From Thermoplasmata archaeon (lineage in GTDB: Archaea > Thermoplasmatota > Thermoplasmata > Thermoplasmatales > Thermoplasmataceae), in assembly GCA_021846395.1 (NCBI GenBank), contig JAJZXB010000001.1, forward strand, positions 124,001 through 188,000: a DNA stretch of 64,000 nucleotides, given 5' to 3'. The notes under the pieces were generated by a model. The model was not told the origin of the DNA. It saw nothing but the letters and a program-made list of their open reading frames with translations, and ran no database searches. Below, one piece after another: positions 37,575 to 44,774 of the stretch. A program made the position numbers and the translations under genes. Position 1 is the first letter of the stretch, and the number at the start of each line of letters is the position of its first letter.

Positions 37575-39329
37575 TTAACTGCTGTAATTATCTATTAAAG
37601 TTTTAATGGTCAAGTGTAATTCTTCATAATACCTGCTTTTTTTGTTTATATGAAAGTAAAACATTATATCATCCAATTTTTTATAGGGAATATTTTTATC
37701 AATATCACATTTATATATTATTCCAGCATCACATCTTTTATTTTTAACATAATCCAGTATTATTTCATTATTATCAAGGTGTATGATATTATCACATTTT
37801 TTTATTTTGTCCCTTGATGCCTCGTATAGTCCAGAATACTCATGCATTACTGAAATTGAATTATAATCAAGCACATTATATATAAGGCCATATTCCATTT
37901 TTAATGTTAGGGTTTCATAGTTATTGTTTTTGATATAATTGTTATAATTCATTATATACACATCCCCCTCATTTTTTTCAATGGAATCCTCAATGTCATC
38001 ATATGATTTTTCAATGAAAATTGATTTTGAGTTTATAATGTATGGCATTTTATTCAATAATGGTGAGTACTGGCCATATATGAGAATTTCAGGGATATTT
38101 ATATTGAATGGAATAACATTGATTTCTGAGTTTTTTTGCAGCTGATCTTCATTTGAGTTGTAAATTGAAAAACCATCGGATTTCATTATTCTGGATATGG
38201 ATCCCGAATCTCCCCTTACCTGATATGCATAATATTCACCATTGCGCCTTAAAAGTTTCACAAGCAGCAGGTCTGTGTATCCACCATGCAAGGTGAACCT
38301 TTCACCTGTTTTTGCATGAATGGGAAAATACTCAAAATGATAGTTATACATTAAAAATATCTTTGGTATAACAATTGAATACAGCAACATCATGGATGAA
38401 ACGGGAAAACCCGGAAGGCCAAATATTATTTTTTCACCTGATTTTGCAAAAACCATTGGCTTGCCTGGCTTGACCTTTAAACCGTGGAAAATGACACCGG
38501 GGTTCAAGCTTTCAAGTATTTTATATACCATATCATGTTCTCCTGCGGAGGTGCTTCCTATTGTAAGGGTAACATCATTCTCATTTATTGACTTTAAAAC
38601 TGCCCGCTGTATGGATTCATAATTATCTTCTATAATTCCATAATTCTTAACGGTAAACGTACTGTAATTTGATAGTTCGGATTCAACAGACAGCCCATTT
38701 GATTCATATATTTTTCCATCAATATACTTTTCACCCGGTTTCAGCAACTCGTTTCCTGTTGAAACAATTCCAATCTTTATCTTCCTGAAAACGTTTATTT
38801 CATTGTTTCCAGTTGAAGCTATTACTGCAATATGCCTCGGTTCAATTACGGTATATTTGTTTATAATTTTTTCATTTCTGGTCACATCCACACCGGCGTT
38901 AGAAATTTCATTGAATACAGGAATCGGTTTTTTGATTACAATGCCATCATTTACTACTTCAGCATCTTCAAATGGAATCATCGCATCCGCATGTATCGGT
39001 ATGACTCCACCGGTAGGAACTTTTATGCATTTGCCATTTCCGGGGTGAACAACAGCAGGTTCCCCAATATTTGTTTCTCCAGATAATAAAAGGTTAACGG
39101 GATTCTTCAGGGATGCATTTTTTGTATCTTCAGAAACAATGGCATAACCGTCAACCTGAGATCGAGAATATATGGGCAAATTATTGGTACTGTATACATC
39201 GGAACATGTTATTCTTCCATTTGAATCTTTCAGATCAATTGTTTCCATTTCATTCATTCTTCCAATGTTTTTATCAATTATATCCAGAGCTTCATTAAAT
39301 GTGATTATATCTCGAAATATGTAGTCCAT
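37575..39329 (-). CDS. moeA: molybdopterin molybdenumtransferase MoeA with C-terminal substrate-binding-protein-like domain
   Basis: About 584 residues from ATG 39329 (ATG 39359 adds ten). Residues 1-390 are MoeA: YSRSQVDGYAIVSEDT, VPTGGVIPIHADAMIPFEDA, IGIVSTGNELL, the MPT-binding TIGSTSAGEHDMVYKILE and VKPGKPMVFAKSGEKIIFGL, then the C-terminal beta domain. Residues about 400-584 (ILIYGQYSPLLNK, EYSGLYEASRDKIKKCDNII, NKRCDAGIIYKCDID) resemble the periplasmic-binding-protein-like domain fused to some archaeal MoeA. The enzyme inserts molybdate (or tungstate) into adenylated molybdopterin; the extra domain may sense or hold the oxyanion or an organic ligand. Confidence 0.9.
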   Translation of the reverse strand: MDYIFRDIITFNEALDIIDKNIGRMNEMETIDLKDSNGRITCSDVYSTNNLPIYSRSQVDGYAIVSEDTKNASLKNPVNLLLSGETNIGEPAVVHPGNGKCIKVPTGGVIPIHADAMIPFEDAEVVNDGIVIKKPIPVFNEISNAGVDVTRNEKIINKYTVIEPRHIAVIASTGNNEINVFRKIKIGIVSTGNELLKPGEKYIDGKIYESNGLSVESELSNYSTFTVKNYGIIEDNYESIQRAVLKSINENDVTLTIGSTSAGEHDMVYKILESLNPGVIFHGLKVKPGKPMVFAKSGEKIIFGLPGFPVSSMMLLYSIVIPKIFLMYNYHFEYFPIHAKTGERFTLHGGYTDLLLVKLLRRNGEYYAYQVRGDSGSISRIMKSDGFSIYNSNEDQLQKNSEINVIPFNINIPEILIYGQYSPLLNKMPYIINSKSIFIEKSYDDIEDSIEKNEGDVYIMNYNNYIKNNNYETLTLKMEYGLIYNVLDYNSISVMHEYSGLYEASRDKIKKCDNIIHLDNNEIILDYVKNKRCDAGIIYKCDIDKNIPYKKLDDIMFYFHINKKSRYYEELHLTIKTLIDNYSS

Positions 39330-39427
39330 GATTTTGCACCTTTTCAGCAATATATACACGAATCATAATAAACTTTTTTATCATGAACATAGTCCAGTAT
39401 TTATATATAATATAAAAATAAAGTATT

Positions 39428-40399
39428 ATGTTGAATATCGGCATTACCCTCGGAGATCCGGCAGGTATTGGGCCAGAGATTGTTGCCAAATCATTGGTGG
39501 ATATGAAAGACAGGCAATTTAAAGTCACATTATTTGGTGATAAAAATAACTTTGATTCAATGGTGTCCAGATACAGCCTGAACTTTTCTGGAATCAATAA
39601 TATTGATTTTATCGATACGGGAAATGGTAAACTTATTGAATATGGAAAGGTCAGTGAACATGCCGGAAGAGTATCAATAAATAGCATTGAAATGGCTGTG
39701 GAATATGCAATGAAACATAAAATAGATGCCTTGGCAACTGCACCAATCAATAAGGAGGCTATAATAAAGGCAGGGTCAAAATACATTGACCATACATCCA
39801 TGCTTAGGGAGTTGTCTGAATCAAAGTTCATAACAACATTATTTGAAGTTAACAATTTAAGAATAACATTTTTATCAAAACATGTATCATTATTAGATGC
39901 CGTAAAATACGTTAAAAGGGATAACATTTATTCCGGAATAAGGGAAACATATGAGGGCATGAAACTTCTGGGTTTTGATAATCCCAAAATTGCCGTTGCA
40001 GCTTTAAACCCGCATGGTGGGGAATCGGGTATGTTTGGATACGAGGAAATTAATGAAATTACGCCTGCTATTGAAAGAGGAAGAGATACTATGAATGTAT
40101 TCGGCCCAATTCCAGCAGATTCTGTGTTTCATTATGCCTCGCTTGGAAATTATGATGTGGTGTTATCACTATACCATGATCAGGGTCACATAGCTGCCAA
40201 AACCTATGATTTTGACCATACCGTCAGCATGAACCCTGGACTGCCATTTTTAAGGACATCCGTCGATCATGGAACTGCTTTCGACATATCCGGAAAAAAT
40301 ACGGGCAATTTTATAAGCATGAAGGAAGCGATACTTAAAGCTGAGAAATATGCACTTAAATATAAGGTGAATTATGAAAAATATAAAAGTGAATTCTAA
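39428..40399 (+). CDS. PdxA-family 4-phosphohydroxythreonine / phospho-threonate dehydrogenase
   Basis: A 323-residue NAD-dependent dehydrogenase. ITLGDPAGIGPEIVAKSLVD at the start, DALATAPINKEAIIKAG, the metal His in YIDHTSMLRE, AALNPHGGESGMFGYEE, and LSLYHDQGHIAAKTYDFDHT plus LPFLRTSVDHGTAFDISG at the end are diagnostic of PdxA. Since the window also has pdxS (the ribose-phosphate-dependent PLP route), which makes a classical PdxA/PdxJ pathway unnecessary, this is more likely a PdxA2-type enzyme acting on 4-phospho-threonate or -erythronate. It faces moeA divergently. That re-assignment is inference. Confidence 0.9.
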   Translation: MLNIGITLGDPAGIGPEIVAKSLVDMKDRQFKVTLFGDKNNFDSMVSRYSLNFSGINNIDFIDTGNGKLIEYGKVSEHAGRVSINSIEMAVEYAMKHKIDALATAPINKEAIIKAGSKYIDHTSMLRELSESKFITTLFEVNNLRITFLSKHVSLLDAVKYVKRDNIYSGIRETYEGMKLLGFDNPKIAVAALNPHGGESGMFGYEEINEITPAIERGRDTMNVFGPIPADSVFHYASLGNYDVVLSLYHDQGHIAAKTYDFDHTVSMNPGLPFLRTSVDHGTAFDISGKNTGNFISMKEAILKAEKYALKYKVNYEKYKSEF

Positions 40400-40401
40400 A
40401 T

Positions 40402-40782
40402 CTATTTTTTAAGATTTTCTATTATATATTTTCCACTTTCAATAACATTCAACATTTTTTCCTTATTTAAATCTATTTTGGAATTATTAATTTTAACTGG
40501 ATTTGTGATGTGATGATCTGCTGCCAAACGTGAAAGTCTCAAATTTTCCCATGAATTAACAATTCTTGAATTATTTTGTCCTTTAACTTTTGAAGTTTTT
40601 AAGTATTCTTTTATGCCATTTGAACTAATATTATCTTTTTTATTATTGGGCATTAAATAGGATATATAATTATAAACACCAAAATATACTGAACTTATGT
40701 TTCTTCTAATCATTACCTCATCAGGATTAAAAAACTTCGTCTTTTTTAATTCAATTATAAATTTAGGGTATAATTTATTCAT
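40402..40782 (-). CDS. HEPN-type (UPF0332-like) protein
   Basis: A 126-residue helical protein, last gene of a three-gene run. RRNISSVYFGVYNYISYLM resembles the YNRAYYAxFhAA helix of HEPN proteins, and WENLRLSRLAADHHITNP resembles the LRxxRxxADYxx motif of the UPF0332 branch, giving an R-x4-H pair (RLAADH) as used by HEPN ribonucleases. The end, KEKMLNVIESGKYIIENLKK, is the typical last helix. HEPN proteins are often RNases or toxins paired with a partner; no MNT nucleotidyltransferase is seen here, and instead two unknown proteins precede it (6-base gap). Ribonuclease activity is inferred. Confidence 0.6.
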   Translation of the reverse strand: MNKLYPKFIIELKKTKFFNPDEVMIRRNISSVYFGVYNYISYLMPNNKKDNISSNGIKEYLKTSKVKGQNNSRIVNSWENLRLSRLAADHHITNPVKINNSKIDLNKEKMLNVIESGKYIIENLKK

Positions 40783-40788
40783 GTTAAT

Positions 40789-41268
40789 CTAAAGACAGTT
40801 TGCACAAATTATTCCAAAACGGTAATCGTTAAAATTGATCTGTTCACAAATATCCCAAAATTCCTGCGTTATAATGTCCCAATTATTATTTTTACATTTT
40901 CTGAAAACTATATGGAATGAAATGTCATTTTCATCAGTATCATCAAGTATGTTTAAAATAGGCCCATCCTGATCTCCGAATTTAATCTTTAAATAGTTTA
41001 GAATGACCTTTAATTCCTTTTCCTGTTTTTTTTCGTATTTATTTATATAATTCAATACCTGTTTGTCTGCAAACTGTTCCAATTCGAGTATTGAAACTTT
41101 ATTTTCATCATTATCATGTATGTTACTCGTTTGTGATTCATAATTAATTGTTTCAACGATCTCTTTAAGAATGCTCTTTAATACACTTTCAAGATCATCA
41201 TTTATAGTTGCACTATTTTTATTTTTTTCATATAATGAATAGGAGTCTGGAGAAGTATCAGATAGCAT
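40789..41268 (-). CDS. unknown protein in HEPN operon (about 159 residues)
   Basis: I place the start at ATG 41268 (MLSDTSPDSYSLYEKN), overlapping the preceding gene's end by 11 bases; a longer frame to 41319 would only add sequence inside that gene. The N-terminal half is acidic and helical (DDLESVLKSILKEIVETINY, LELEQFADKQVLNYINKYEK). The C-terminal part looks like a small alpha/beta domain (ISFHIVFRKCKNNNWDIITQ, FNDYRFGIICANCL) with three Cys. No family is recognised. It is the middle gene of three with overlap upstream and a 6-base gap downstream, so a joint function with the HEPN protein is likely. Confidence 0.6.
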   Translation of the reverse strand: MLSDTSPDSYSLYEKNKNSATINDDLESVLKSILKEIVETINYESQTSNIHDNDENKVSILELEQFADKQVLNYINKYEKKQEKELKVILNYLKIKFGDQDGPILNILDDTDENDISFHIVFRKCKNNNWDIITQEFWDICEQINFNDYRFGIICANCL

Positions 41269-41974
41269 CACTTTTATCACCTTCCTCTGTATAATATTCA
41301 AGCAAATTAATAACATCATCTATTGCATTATTTACATGTGTTTTTTCGATAGATCCTTTAGATCTATTTATGTAATTAACATTTATTTCTCCGGAATTTA
41401 ATATATTCTCCTGAATTGAAATATCAACCCATGGTGTTATTGTTCTTAAATCATTACTGTTAATATCCCCTTCATAAAATCTTAAAATGGGATTCGATGG
41501 TTTATTAATAGTTTTTAATTTTATTGACAATTGATTTTTTAGTTTCCTACCATTTATTTTAAATATAATGTTGAATTCATTCTTTATATCATTTATATTT
41601 AACTTTAAATAATTCATAAAATAATCTAATGTTTCTATACCATCATCGATAATTTTATCATCATAACTTTTAATATTTTTATGTATGGATATTATTCCAC
41701 TTGTGGTCCCATTACTATACCCCAAATTACCAATATCAACAAAAAAATCATTAAAAGACCCAATATTCATAAAATTTTGTTGGTTTACATTTATTCCAAG
41801 TCTAAATGTAGGCAATTCAATTTCCCTTATCTTAAACTTTCCTAATGTTGATGTAATTATATTAGCTATGTCGTTGAATGTAAATGTATTCTTATAAATC
41901 ATTATGAATTTTAATTCAAAGTTAGATACTCGATCTAAAAATTTGTTTTTTTGTTCTATACCTTTACTTACCAT
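41258..41974 (-). CDS. unknown protein, first gene of HEPN operon (238 residues)
   Basis: ATG 41974 follows GTGAT by about six bases, a Shine-Dalgarno-like site. The protein has an N-terminal region with LDRVSNFELKFIMIYKNTFT, and a beta-rich middle with ELPTFRLGINVNQQNFMNIG and DFFVDIGNLGYSNGTTSGII. A helix (DDGIETLDYFMNYLKLNIND) separates it from a second beta part ending WVDISIQENILNSGEINVNY and a final helix HVNNAIDDVINLLEYY. That plan of two similar beta sections suggests a duplicated fold, but I do not recognise a family. It starts about 160 bases from the left inverted repeat of the IS3-type element. Confidence 0.6.
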   Translation of the reverse strand: MVSKGIEQKNKFLDRVSNFELKFIMIYKNTFTFNDIANIITSTLGKFKIREIELPTFRLGINVNQQNFMNIGSFNDFFVDIGNLGYSNGTTSGIISIHKNIKSYDDKIIDDGIETLDYFMNYLKLNINDIKNEFNIIFKINGRKLKNQLSIKLKTINKPSNPILRFYEGDINSNDLRTITPWVDISIQENILNSGEINVNYINRSKGSIEKTHVNNAIDDVINLLEYYTEEGDKSDAI

Positions 41975-42137
41975 TTGTTATCACTTTCTGGTTATTAAAT
42001 AGGTTAATTTAATTTTATATATAATTATTTTCTATATTCTGGATATGTTGCATGGTTCATGAATATAAAAAGGTGGCTGGTTTTTTGAATATTAAATTTA
42101 AAACTAAGACCATATAGAAAGTAATTGGTTTATTATA

Positions 42138-42171
42138 TGTTATGGGTTCACTTTCATTCAGACAGTTTAAC
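42138..42171 (+). repeat. left inverted repeat of the IS3-type element
   Basis: About 30 bases sharing the terminal TG, the internal GGGTTC and the inner GACAGTTT with the right end, with some mismatches between. Confidence 0.7.
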
Positions 42172-42210
42172 AAGAGAGAAAGATTTAAATAGGGTAGTAC
42201 AGAATACAGA

Positions 42211-42216
42211 GGTGAT
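42211..42216 (+). promoter_or_regulatory. Shine-Dalgarno site of transposase orfA
   Basis: GGTGAT, six bases before ATG 42223; a TATA-like gatttaaata lies at 42182-42191. Confidence 0.55.
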
Positions 42217-42222
42217 ATATTA

Positions 42223-42522
42223 ATGAATAACCGATCATTCAAAACAAAGGAAGAGAAAGCAAGGATAGTAATGGAGATGCTTTCAAGTACAGAAACAATA
42301 GCAGAGATAAGCAGGAAATACAATACAGCTGTATCATTATTATATAAATGGAGGGATTCTTTTATAGAGGGTGGAACAGTAGCATTGGAACCTGGAAGGT
42401 CATCTGAATATGAAAAATCAAGAAAAGAAATAAATGATCTTAAGAAAATAATAGGTGAATTGACTGTGGCCAATGAAACATTAAAAAAAACACAGCTTAT
42501 GAGGAAAGGTGGGAGGCAATGA
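42223..42522 (+). CDS. IS3-family transposase OrfA (helix-turn-helix)
   Basis: A 99-residue protein: FKTKEEKARIVMEMLSSTET and IAEISRKYNTAVSLLYKWRD form the helix-turn-helix that recognises element ends, followed by a leucine-zipper-like coiled coil (ISR..ELTVANETLKKT region). Its TGA stop overlaps orfB's ATG as ATGA (42519-42522), which suggests coupled separate translation instead of the programmed -1 frameshift of most bacterial IS3 elements. Confidence 0.9.
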   Translation: MNNRSFKTKEEKARIVMEMLSSTETIAEISRKYNTAVSLLYKWRDSFIEGGTVALEPGRSSEYEKSRKEINDLKKIIGELTVANETLKKTQLMRKGGRQ

Positions 42523-43391
42523 ATACAATGGTTAACAGTGGATATTCAAAGATTAAAGCATCCAGGTTAACAGGAATAAGCAGGTCAATGCTGTATTATG
42601 AAAGGATGGAACGATCTTCTAAATACAATAGTGAACTGGAATCAAGGATAATAGATATAGCAGGTGAAAGGCCATCCTATGGGACAAGAAGGATAACTGC
42701 AATGCTGAAGAGGCGGGGAATAAACACAGGGAGAAATAGAGTAAGAAGGCATATGAGGCATTTAAAACTGGTTAAATTGAAAACATATAACAGGAGGGTA
42801 AAGAGGGTCCCCAGGGCAATAGTTGTTTCCAAACCAGATACAATGTGGGAAACAGATATAACAAAGATATACATAAACAACGATGGATGGGCATATTTTA
42901 CAGCATATATAGATCTATGTTCAAGGAAGGTAAAGGGTCACCTTGCATCAAGGATGTCCAGAACCCAGGAGATGATGGAAGCTTTAGACAATGCAGTCCT
43001 GTCAGTATTCACAAATGGAAAAACACATGGCCTTATCCTAAGATCAGACAATGGTTCACAGCTTACATCATCAAGATTTGAAAAACACCTTAAGGACTAT
43101 GGAATATATCATGAAACAATACATGCACACACACCAGAAGAGGATGGCCATATAGAATCATACTTTGGAAGATTCAAGGATGATTACATCTATACAGGGG
43201 AATTCTCCAGCTTTGAAGAATTTAAGAACTATATTGACTGGGCAGTTAATGATTACAATACAAACAGGCCACATTCTTCCCTTGATTACCTTACACCTGA
43301 AGAATTTGAAATAGCCATAAAAGAGAAGGAATTTGAAAGAAAATATATAGAGAAAAAATTAAGGAGGTATAAAAATGTTGAATTACTATAA
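42519..43391 (+). CDS. IS3-family transposase OrfB (DDE integrase core)
   Basis: A 290-residue DDE transposase. The HTH_21-type N-terminal part has GERPSYGTRRITAMLKRRG. The catalytic triad is Asp in WETDITKIYINNDGWAYF, Asp in LILRSDNGSQLTSSRFEKHL and Glu in PEEDGHIESYFGRFKDD (spacing of about 35 residues between the last two). Near the end, NTNRPHSSLDYLTPEEF is the usual IS3 C-terminal motif. Reading frame is intact. Confidence 0.93.
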   Translation: MNTMVNSGYSKIKASRLTGISRSMLYYERMERSSKYNSELESRIIDIAGERPSYGTRRITAMLKRRGINTGRNRVRRHMRHLKLVKLKTYNRRVKRVPRAIVVSKPDTMWETDITKIYINNDGWAYFTAYIDLCSRKVKGHLASRMSRTQEMMEALDNAVLSVFTNGKTHGLILRSDNGSQLTSSRFEKHLKDYGIYHETIHAHTPEEDGHIESYFGRFKDDYIYTGEFSSFEEFKNYIDWAVNDYNTNRPHSSLDYLTPEEFEIAIKEKEFERKYIEKKLRRYKNVELL

Positions 43392-43400
43392 TTCTCTTAA

Positions 43401-43431
43401 AAAACTGTCCGAACATACCGAACCCACATCA
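43401..43431 (-). repeat. right inverted repeat of the IS3-type element
   Basis: Complementary partner of 42138-42171; reads AAAACTGTC...CCCACATCA on the plus strand, ending CA at 43430-43431. Confidence 0.7.
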
Positions 43432-43652
43432 TATAAAATATTAGATTATGTAATATAATGAGCATTTCTCCCTACATTAATATATAAATATATAGAAATA
43501 TATGATTGAATATTATGGCAATGTATTAATTTATTAGAAGAATGTTGAATCATCAAAAATAAATACAGTGTTATGAAGAAGCTATCCGATGATAAAAATA
43601 TCTATTGATGGATCTTACATCACTCATATCATATTCTAATAACATAGACATC

Positions 43653-43975
43653 ATGAAAAAACTTACACTTAAAAGATATAAGCACAAGATAATAGCAAAT
43701 AGCCTAAAGATAGCTATATGACCAGATTAGAAACAGATATAACATATATGACAGAAAAGGATGTTATAAAACATTGGATAATGCAAATTATAAGGGAATA
43801 CAGGGATAAGATACTTGATAATTTAATCATAAGAAGGGATAACGACTCACAGTATATATCAAGGGAATTCAATGAAATATTAAATCGATATTTATATATT
43901 CCTGCATCGTACTGGGTAATTCTAATAGATAACCTGAAAATTCATCCATATTTAAATGTATCATATTTTTATTAA
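43653..43975 (+). pseudogene. decayed second IS3-type transposase OrfB
   Basis: Pieces in two frames. From 43653 MKKLTLKRYKHKIIANSLKI matches the region before the DDE domain, and after a shift near 43715 LETDITYMTEKDVIKHWIMQ resembles the first-Asp region and RRDNDSQYISREFNEIL the SDNGSQY second-Asp region, with spacing between them much shortened. No Glu part follows. It differs clearly from the intact element next to it, so it is a separate, older insertion with an internal deletion. Confidence 0.65.
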
Positions 43976-44028
43976 TTCTTTTTATCATTAATCTATTAAA
44001 TTACTTGAAAAATCTATCGATTTATTAT

Positions 44029-44181
44029 TTACAATTTTAAACATTCCTTTTTGACAACATTTTCTATTGACAATTCATAATTTTTAAATTGCCTGTAAAA
44101 ATCCATGGCTTTGTTATTGTAATTTCTTTTTTCATATATAATATCCAGTACAATATTGGTATCAATTATATTCAATGTCAT
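44029..44181 (-). pseudogene. truncated PIN-domain protein (50 residues)
   Basis: Starting at ATG 44181 the frame reads MTLNIIDTNIVLDIIYEKRN, with the first PIN catalytic Asp in IIDTNIVLD, then NKAMDFYRQFKNYELS and a stop at 44029. Full PIN toxins have about 130 residues and three more acidic positions, absent here. The start is 9 bases after the stop of the 162-residue gene, so both formed one transcription unit. Truncation may be linked to the neighbouring IS remnant at 43653-43975. Confidence 0.6.
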
Positions 44182-44189
44182 TTGATCAC

Positions 44190-44678
44190 TTAGAACAGGG
44201 ATACAGAACTGGACTTCTCCAATAGATCCTTAATGTTTTTAGGCAATCTGTGATGGGATGGTTCAACTAAAGTGTTTAACTCACTCATTTTATCAATTAT
44301 AATATCCTCTGTCAATATTTTGCTTTGCATAAAATAAGCAACTACTACAGTGCTAAAAATTGTAGATAACATAGATGCATTGGAAATAGTGTTATCAATC
44401 TTTGATTTTGTGGCATTATTAATTTCATCAGTTAACCATACATACAGACTTGTGTATAAATTAAAGTAACTATAAAATGCATAATCCAATTTTTTTAAAT
44501 TGCTTCTCAATTTAAAATCATCGTATATTGCATTTCTTATTTTGATATTGGTATTAGTAATGTCACTATAATATTTTACAAATGATTTAAAGCACGAAAG
44601 CCACTGAGCTTGCGATGTGGATGAAGTGCAAATATTTATATTATTGAATTGCATATTTTCGATATATGAAGATATCAC
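44190..44678 (-). CDS. unknown helical protein upstream of PIN fragment (162 residues)
   Basis: No family is recognised. Predicted mostly helical: QWLSCFKSFVKYYSDITNTN, KKLDYAFYSYFNLYTSLYVW, then a hydrophobic patch MLSTIFSTVVVAYFMQSKIL. The end is polar (PSHHRLPKNIKDLLEKSS). By position it is the partner of the PIN-domain frame, as antitoxins often precede PIN toxins, but it lacks the AbrB, RHH or VapB look and is long for an antitoxin. The tnpB element begins just upstream in the opposite direction. Confidence 0.5.
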   Translation of the reverse strand: MISSYIENMQFNNINICTSSTSQAQWLSCFKSFVKYYSDITNTNIKIRNAIYDDFKLRSNLKKLDYAFYSYFNLYTSLYVWLTDEINNATKSKIDNTISNASMLSTIFSTVVVAYFMQSKILTEDIIIDKMSELNTLVEPSHHRLPKNIKDLLEKSSSVSLF

Positions 44679-44774
44679 AGCCGATAAAGCCTATAGGTCA
44701 TTTTAAAAATAGGTATTCATCTATTGATGCAATACAACTAGAAACTGTAAATAAATATATTGAGGAACAGAACC

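Larger units (their letters stand above)
42138..43431 (+). mobile_element. complete IS3-type insertion sequence, about 1.3 kb
   Basis: Ends are imperfect inverted repeats of about 30 bases beginning 5'-TG: left TGTTATGGGTTCACTTTC..GACAGTTT (42138 onward) and right, read inward, TGATGTGGGTTCGGTATG..GACAGTTT (from 43431). The last 8 bases, the GGGTTC block and the terminal TG all match. Flanking TATA on both sides (42134-42137 and 43432-43435) is a possible 4-base target duplication. It carries orfA and orfB. All parts look intact, so the element could be active. Confidence 0.8.

Noticed and set aside
39295-39927. 210-codon open frame antisense to pdxA and the moeA start
   Set aside because: Covers parts of two well-supported genes; no motif or start signal of its own.
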